The notes beneath the pieces are model-generated. The model had not been told where the DNA came from. It did no database searches and saw nothing but the letters and a program-made list of their open reading frames with translations. From NCBI GenBank assembly GCA_017979445.1, contig CM030714.1, positions 11,267,569 through 11,331,568 on the forward strand: 64,000 nt of DNA. The letters run 5' to 3'. Position 1 is the first letter of the stretch, and each line of letters opens with the position of its first letter. Shown here one piece after another: positions 58,460 to 64,000 of this stretch. Position numbers and translations under genes: made by a program. The stretch is from Akebia trifoliata. Taxonomy: Eukaryota; Streptophyta; Magnoliopsida; Ranunculales; Lardizabalaceae.

Positions 58460-61400
58460 TCAAAACTTCAACCACTTCCATGCCCCAAAGATAAGCACGA
58501 ACAAGACCATAATTAGTATCACGACGACCATAACACAATACGAGAAATTTGAGTGACGTGCTGCTAACAGGGATGAGCCCTGTATATTGCTACTCAATGT
58601 AAGCCTTTCATCACTTTGCAAGTTGACGATCATTGAATTAAGATTCTCAGCCAAGGGATCTGAGATGCCCGAAGTCTCAGTATGTTTCGCAGCTTTTCCA
58701 ACAGCCTGAAAACAATAGTTTTTTTAATGGAAATTTTACACTCGATGAAAGGGGGTATTAACGTAATATTTAAATTAATTTTGCTTGATGAAATCCCCAC
58801 CTGCGAAACTGTTGGTCTTGGTTCATTATGTATAATCTGTCTCGATCTTGATCTCAACCCCAACGATTTATCGAATTCTCCGATAAACGTATTTTGTGCC
58901 ATCATAATGCGTGGTTTAGCATCTCCAGTAGCCTGAAAACAGTGGTTTTATGGAAATTCATAACTGATGATAACGATATTAAAAGAATATCTAAATTAGT
59001 TTTGCTTGATGAAATACTCACTGCGGCAACTGTTGGTTTTGCCTCATTATCTTCTGCATTCCGTCTTGATCTTGAGGTCATCCTCTCGAGATAGGATAAC
59101 TAGTTCAAAAGACAAAACAGCAATTTTATGAAGGTTGACAACCAATGAATGGATAGCAATAGAATATCTAAATTAAAACCAATAAATGGATATTAATAGA
59201 ATATCTAAATTAATTTTTCTTGACAAAAATACTTATATCTAACAAGCTAGGGTCATAACAACAACAGGACTACTCTGGAGTTTTAGAGAGAGGAACATAA
59301 AAGGTTGATACCCGAAGATTAAGATAATTTATGAAGATATAGGTAGCAATTCAACCAACTTAGTAAAAAAAAAAGGGTAGCAATTCAACCATGTTAGATG
59401 GTCCAATACGTTATAACAAAAGTCATTAATTAGCTATTAGAGATTTCCATTTGCACCTGTTCCATTAGTCCGGTGTTTGAGTGACAGTCTAAGTCACCAT
59501 ACCAGCCACCTGATGGCCCCTGTGCCACTGAGGTGTGCATAGACGATCCAGACTGTAAAAAAAGTGAATTTATGTAAGTTTAAAACCAATACATCGATAT
59601 TAACTAAAATACAAAACATCTAAATTAATTTTTCTTGAGAAAAATCCTCACCGCGACCATAGTGTCCATATCATGATTCTTTCGACGAGTTGAATAACCA
59701 CCATGCAGTTTTAAAGAGAGAAACATAAAAGGTTAATACCCGAAGATTAGAATCATTTACGAAGATACCAACACAATTATAACAAAGTCTTTCACTTGAT
59801 ATTATAGGCTTTCGTTTTTTCACCTGATCTGGTAGAAAAGACTGCATCGTAAAAAGTTGAGTTTTCCTGATTAGTTGATTCGACACAAGAGTATTCCTGG
59901 TTATTGTGAACTGCCAGCTCAGGTCGTAGTATGGGATAGGTGAAGCCCACCTCATCATCATCACCTTGGAACAGTATCCTATTGTGTTCCTTGGCAAAGT
60001 AACCAGTAAAGGAGGAATCCATGTAAGAAGATTCGAGCCCAGGGAACATCTCGAGACGCAAAGGAGAGAAAATCTTGGGATCATTGAAGAAACTTAACGG
60101 TAGTGGATCCATCTGAAGAGACAAGAAGACAGTTTTTGAGTTTCTTTCACTCATTCCAGATGATAAGAGAAACTAGAACATGAAAATGTAAAAAAATCCT
60201 TCCTCACCTCTGTAGCTCTTACTTCTGCTAGATGATCTTCCACATCAGAAGCCATTACCGTATTGCAGTAGTGCTCTTTAGGCACCAGAGCATCTGATTC
60301 AGAATTTGATTGAACAGTAAGTTGGTTTGGTGGAATGCCAACAAGAGATGTGGCTGCGGTAGGAATGGAGCCACTAAGTGATATTTCATCACAGTTTGAA
60401 TTCTTAACTAGCTCATTTGTTAGCTCGTAAAAGAAACTTGACCACTCTTCCTGAAGCGGATCCACCAAAAGAGGCACAGAACAAGCAAGCTTTAGTTTTT
60501 TAGTTTATTTCACTCATTCAAGATGAAAGTAGAAACTATAAACTTGAAACTGAAGTGTCAAATTTGTTCCCCACCTCTGTAGCACTTAAACGATCTTCCA
60601 CATTAGAAGGCACATAGGTATTGGGATACTTCTCAATACCTGTCAGCTGTTCTACCACTTGTATATTAGACTCAGAAGTTGAGTGATCCATTTGTTGGTT
60701 TGATGGTATGTCTTCAGGAGAAGATCCAGGTGCAGTAGGAGTGAACTCAGACACTTCTATTTCATCATAGTTTGAATCGTCGACCTCCGGATACTTATTG
60801 AACAAGCGACAAATAACATAGGCACACTGCAAAAGGTGGATGAATGAAATTTGAGCAATGTAAAGGGAACACCACCAATAAATGTACATTACTACATAAA
60901 AAACTAGCTACAAAATCTCACCTTCTCAGAGTTCGTGTGATACTCATGAATGACCCAGGCAGTCCTCTCACCATTGGGAGCGCGTCCTTTATAGAAAACC
61001 AGTGTCTTTTTCATACCAATCTTCATGCCAGATGATCTAGACTTGATGGGTCGATCCTTTCCAGTAGCTTTCCAGTACCCAGCTTTTGTAGCCCTATCAA
61101 AACGACGACCTTTTGGGTACTTTTGATTACGAGAACAAAAGAAAAACCACTCTGGATCATAATTCTGTATCTTCGATAAACCTACAAGCACTCAACCAAC
61201 ATTTTGATCTTAAATTCAAACTCAACTCCAAAAATGGTCACAACCCATATCAAAATTCTCCAAGAAAAAAAAAACACACACTAAAAAATCGATAACGAGA
61301 ACTAAAGAACAACTACTGGATCATCACTCTTAATCACATATAAACCTACAAGCAAGCAAACAATCAACCAACATTTTGATCTCAAATTCAAACTAAACTT

Positions 61401-61772
61401 CGAAAATAGTCACAACTGAGATCAAAATTCAAAAACAAAACCCAAAGTGGAAAAAAAAAAATGAACTAAAATAAATAAACCTACTAGCAAGCAAGCAAGC
61501 AACATTTTGATCACAACTTCGAAGGTGGTCACAACCCATATCAAAATTGTCCAAGAAAAACAAAACCCATTGTTCAAAATCAAACAAAAACACCAAAGAA
61601 TTGAGATAGAAATAATGGGCTTCCATTACCATGGCTCAAATTTACATAAATCAACTTCTGAAATCGCTTTCACTTTCGATTCTTTACCCTTGTTCTTCAA
61701 TCGTAAATAGTAATTAATTAATTCTCCGTCCGTAGGGCGAAATCCGTATCCCACCTGAGATGATGCTTCCAT
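58460..61772 (-). CDS. Membrane-tethered NAC transcription factor (NTL type)
   Basis: Exons as read (minus): 61772-61630, 61181-60922, 60826-60575, 60450-60208, 60112-59824, 59552-59457, 59099-59022, 58932-58801, 58705-58460. The NAC domain is clear: [19 protein letters not shown], then [62 protein letters not shown] and [11 protein letters not shown]. The middle is acidic and serine-rich, as in activation domains. The last exon ends in a single hydrophobic segment ([20 protein letters not shown]) followed by WKWLKF. The family is held in a membrane and released under stress. Odd: two junctions do not keep frame. Exon 1 ends EP-W with 2 nt over while exon 2 needs 1, and the DLPG usual after EPW is missing. 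Exon 5 leaves 1 nt while exon 6 needs 0. Either tiny or altered exons are missed or the gene is damaged. Confidence 0.85.
58700..59790 (-). repeat. Duplicated exon-intron units in the NAC gene
   Basis: Introns repeat the string TCTAAATTA(G/A)TTTT(G/T)CTTGA(T/C) next to exon ends at about 58775-58795, 58990-59015, 59200-59225 and 59620-59645. Exons 7 and 8 end alike ([18 protein letters not shown] and [18 protein letters not shown]). A third, decayed copy at about 59690-59650 reads [12 protein letters not shown] and has lost its AG acceptor. GAACATAAAAGGTTGATACC (59290) and GAAACATAAAAGGTTAATACC (59723) are another repeated intron part. Confidence 0.7.
61182..61575 (-). repeat. Three diverged tandem repeats in NAC intron 1
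   Basis: Units begin near 61178, 61342 and 61478 (plus strand) with AAACCTACAAGCA or AAACCTACTAGCA, then AACATTTTGATC, CAAATTCAAACT and (G/A)GTCACAACCCATATCAAAATT. The unit start contains the reverse complement of the exon 2 splice acceptor, so the intron carries two extra acceptor-like copies. Confidence 0.75.
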
Positions 61773-61873
61773 CTCTGCTCTCAAAACAGAAAAATGCAAG
61801 CCGATGATTAAAAAAAATGCTCAAACCAAGTGCTTGGAATGGAACCACCTTTACTTTCAGAGTCGTGCTGCAG

Positions 61874-62010
61874 TGACTCAATATTTACTGTGATTCCCAC
61901 AATTCTGACGTGCACATGCATACATAAACCGTATCGCGAGGAAACACATCAATGATTATGTGCACATCCCACGTCAGACTTGTGAGAATCGCAGTAAATG
62001 TTTTTCGTCA
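61874..62010. repeat. Palindromic element upstream of the NAC gene with TGACGTG motifs
   Basis: ATTTACTGTGATTCCCACAA (from 61883) is mirrored by TTGTGAGAATCGCAGTAAAT (to 61999). Inner arms carry CTGACGTGCACAT (61905-61917) and ATGTGCACATCCCACGTCAG. TGACGTGG is read on the minus strand at 61969-61976. It starts about 100 bp upstream of the ATG. TGACGTG is a known bZIP-binding core; whether it works here is inference. Confidence 0.6.
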
Positions 62011-62134
62011 TTTCAGCATTTTTGAATCATTGTTGCTGGCCCCACAGAGAATGCCACGTTGCACGCAAAGAAGACCTCAAGTCAACTGATAGTGTTCGCA
62101 GAATATAAGCTTTAAAAGGAACCATGCATGAAGA

Positions 62135-62275
62135 TAAGAGAGCTGCTGGTACCAACTCTTAATTATTACACCCCAATTAAAAATAAAAATTAATCAACGG
62201 TTCAGAAACATTATCAGTATGGATGCCAATAAAAATTCTCTCTTTTTTTCTTCTTTAAATTGTTAAATTTAGATT
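62135..62275. repeat. Direct repeat, copy 1 (MITE-like end)
   Basis: It shares AGAGAGCTGCT, ATTATTACACCCCAATTAAA, AATTAATCAACGGTTCAGAA and ATTATCAGTATGGATGCCAA, in order, with 63846-64000. The two copies are about 1.7 kb apart in the same orientation. They may be two insertions of one short element. Confidence 0.7.
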
Positions 62276-62279
62276 TTTA

Positions 62280-63845
62280 TACTTAATCTAATCTTTAGTA
62301 TTATAATGAGAAAAGGTGGATTAGAAGTAGTTTGACACTAAAATTTGAGCAATCATAAATATTCTCATTTTTTATATCTAAATAAATTTAATATAATCAA
62401 TTAAATTTAATCAAAAACCTAGAAAATTGCAATTTTAACCACGTAACCTAGTTTCAAAATTCAAAATATAATTTTTTTTTCTATTAACTAATCTTAAAAA
62501 AATTCTTTAATCAATATTTTAAATTATAAATAAACCTCTTAATACATGTGATTTTCCATATGCCATTTTGTAGTCTTAATTGTAAACAACTGTTGATGTT
62601 TTTTAAATGTATTATAATTTTGGTTAAATTCTCAAATAATTACTAGAATTTTCAAGAATATCAAAAGTATTACATGTGTTGATACAACTATCAGATAATA
62701 TTATCAAATTATCAACATTACGTGATAACTTTGTCAACATTAACAATACTTCAAAAATATTATAAAACAAATTGTAATTATTTAAGAATTTATCTTATAA
62801 TTTTTTGTAATGTCAAGATAATAGTTCAAACAAAACTTTTATAATGTTTAAATGAAGTGTTTTAATCTTCAATTATGGTGTGATAAATAATTTAAGAAAT
62901 TGGGATGTAATAAGTATGTTTGACTTGCCAATAGAATCTCTCAAAACTATATTGACACCACACCGAAATAGTGTCAATAACATAAATCGATGTGTTAATA
63001 GAAGCTCTATTTTATTTTAGTATGAAGATCGAAAGATTAAAAAAAAAAGTTGGAGGTAGAGGTAGAGGTCCACCTTAAAATGATCACAACGATTTAATCA
63101 TGATCTCGATATTTTTATTTTTATTTTTTGAGCTCGACATTGAATAGATCTTTTTGATATATCAAAAATATATATTATAATGATGGAATGAGCATTCTGG
63201 ATCAAATGTAAAGATTATACATTTGCAAAATTACTTAAAAAGAGAATCAAATTTTGCACGAATTGTGCAAAAAAATAAAATAAATAATTTACTAAAAATG
63301 AATTTAATGTTGGGCTGTTGAGTGTTTGAGTAAATTGATGGACAACTCAGCATTTTAACTTTTAGTTTATATTAAAACACCAAAAATGCCCTTCTACCTA
63401 TTAAGAATTTAATTTGGGCATTTTCATCATTCAAATTCATAAAATAAGTCAAGTGAGATACTAAAATGTTGGACAGTCCAATGATTTAAGTCGTTTTTTT
63501 ATTTTTTTATAATTTTAAAAAATTAATATATTTTTTTATCATTCATGCAAAATATAGTCATTTTTGATAATTTAATTTCTATTAAATCTTTAGAATTGAA
63601 GTATATTGCTCTCTGTTCATCACTCAATATAAAAAATTGTTGAAATCGATTAAAAGTCATCTAAAGCTTGAAAATTATGAGTGTATTATTTTTTATTTGT
63701 CATTCACCAGCATAAATCATTGGAATGGATCGCAATTTTGACTATTTTAAAATTCATCTTAGTGTGGTGAAGGCAATTTTGACTACTTATAAGAAAGATT
63801 TTTACAAGCTTGATTATCAAGTCATGGCTAAAAAGCCAAGAACAA
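62280..63845. other. AT-rich flank, no gene recognised
   Basis: Upstream of the NAC gene. No ORF with a known domain. A short inverted pair around 62930-63010 (CCAATAGAATCTCTC against GTTAATAGAAGCTC with ATTGACACCACACC inside) resembles the ends of another MITE. Confidence 0.5.
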
Positions 63846-64000
63846 AAAGGAAGAGAGCTGCTATTGGCACCCCAACTTTTACTTATTACACCCCAATTAA
63901 AATAAAAATTAATCAACGGTTCAGAAACATTATCAGTATGGATGCCAATAAAAATTCTCTCTTTTTTTTTTCTTTCTTAAATGGTTAAATTTAGATTTTT
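63846..64000. repeat. Direct repeat, copy 2, running off the window
   Basis: It matches 62135-62275 from AGAGAGCTGCT to the TTAAATTTAGATTTTT at the window end. The copy may continue beyond 64000. Confidence 0.7.

Noticed and set aside
59650..59695. Additional NAC exon ([12 protein letters not shown])
   Set aside because: The donor is present, but the only AG acceptor gives a stop when joined to exon 5; it looks like a decayed copy of exon 7.
1..64000. A new multi-gene defence or metabolic system
   Set aside because: The genes are three unrelated plant genes and the rest is transposons; nothing indicates a joint new system.

Overview
This is a window of plant nuclear DNA. Three spliced protein-coding genes are recognisable, and the introns of two of them are packed with nested transposable elements. 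All three families are plant families: a GMI1-type SMC-hinge protein, an ILR1-type IAA-amino acid hydrolase and a membrane-tethered NAC factor. The repeats are also typical of angiosperms: Copia LTR elements, TRIMs, L1-type LINE tails, tRNA-derived SINEs and MITEs. I cannot name the species. The very long repeat-filled introns argue against a compact genome such as Arabidopsis.

Layout. Positions 1-2582 hold repeat debris: a poly(A)-only retroposition scar, a LINE tail and a Copia 3' end with a 286-bp TRIM inside it. Positions 2583-39260 (+) carry the C-terminal 986 codons of a GMI1-like gene in 19 exons. Its N-terminal ATPase part is not recognised here and probably lies upstream. Three introns have swollen: 5.4-15.7 kb (hAT-type MITE, Copia-1 with a long fold-back element, palindromic MITEs and a TRIM array), 15.8-20.2 kb (SINE, MITE, two LINE tails) and 20.2-34.6 kb (a LINE split by Copia-2, itself holding Copia-3 and, in one LTR, a MITE within a MITE).

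Positions 40076-55331 (-) carry a complete five-exon ILR1-like amidohydrolase (439 aa) convergent with the first gene. Its third intron (10-11 kb) contains Copia-4, a Copia-5 fragment with a target-duplicated insertion, and a MITE. Positions 55332-58459 are intergenic with one SINE. Positions 58460-61772 (-) carry a NAC transcription factor with a C-terminal transmembrane segment; two splice junctions do not keep frame as I read them. The remaining 2.2 kb is its AT-rich upstream region, with a palindromic element containing bZIP-type motifs and a duplicated MITE-like sequence.

The genes do not form a pathway. GMI1 family: DNA repair and chromatin. ILR1 family: release of free auxin from conjugates. 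Membrane NACs: stress-triggered transcription. I found no CRISPR array, rRNA gene, functional tRNA gene or new multi-gene system. The most interesting content is the nesting order of the elements, the very small TRIMs, a MITE family sitting in TA repeats, and the duplicated exon-intron units in the NAC gene.
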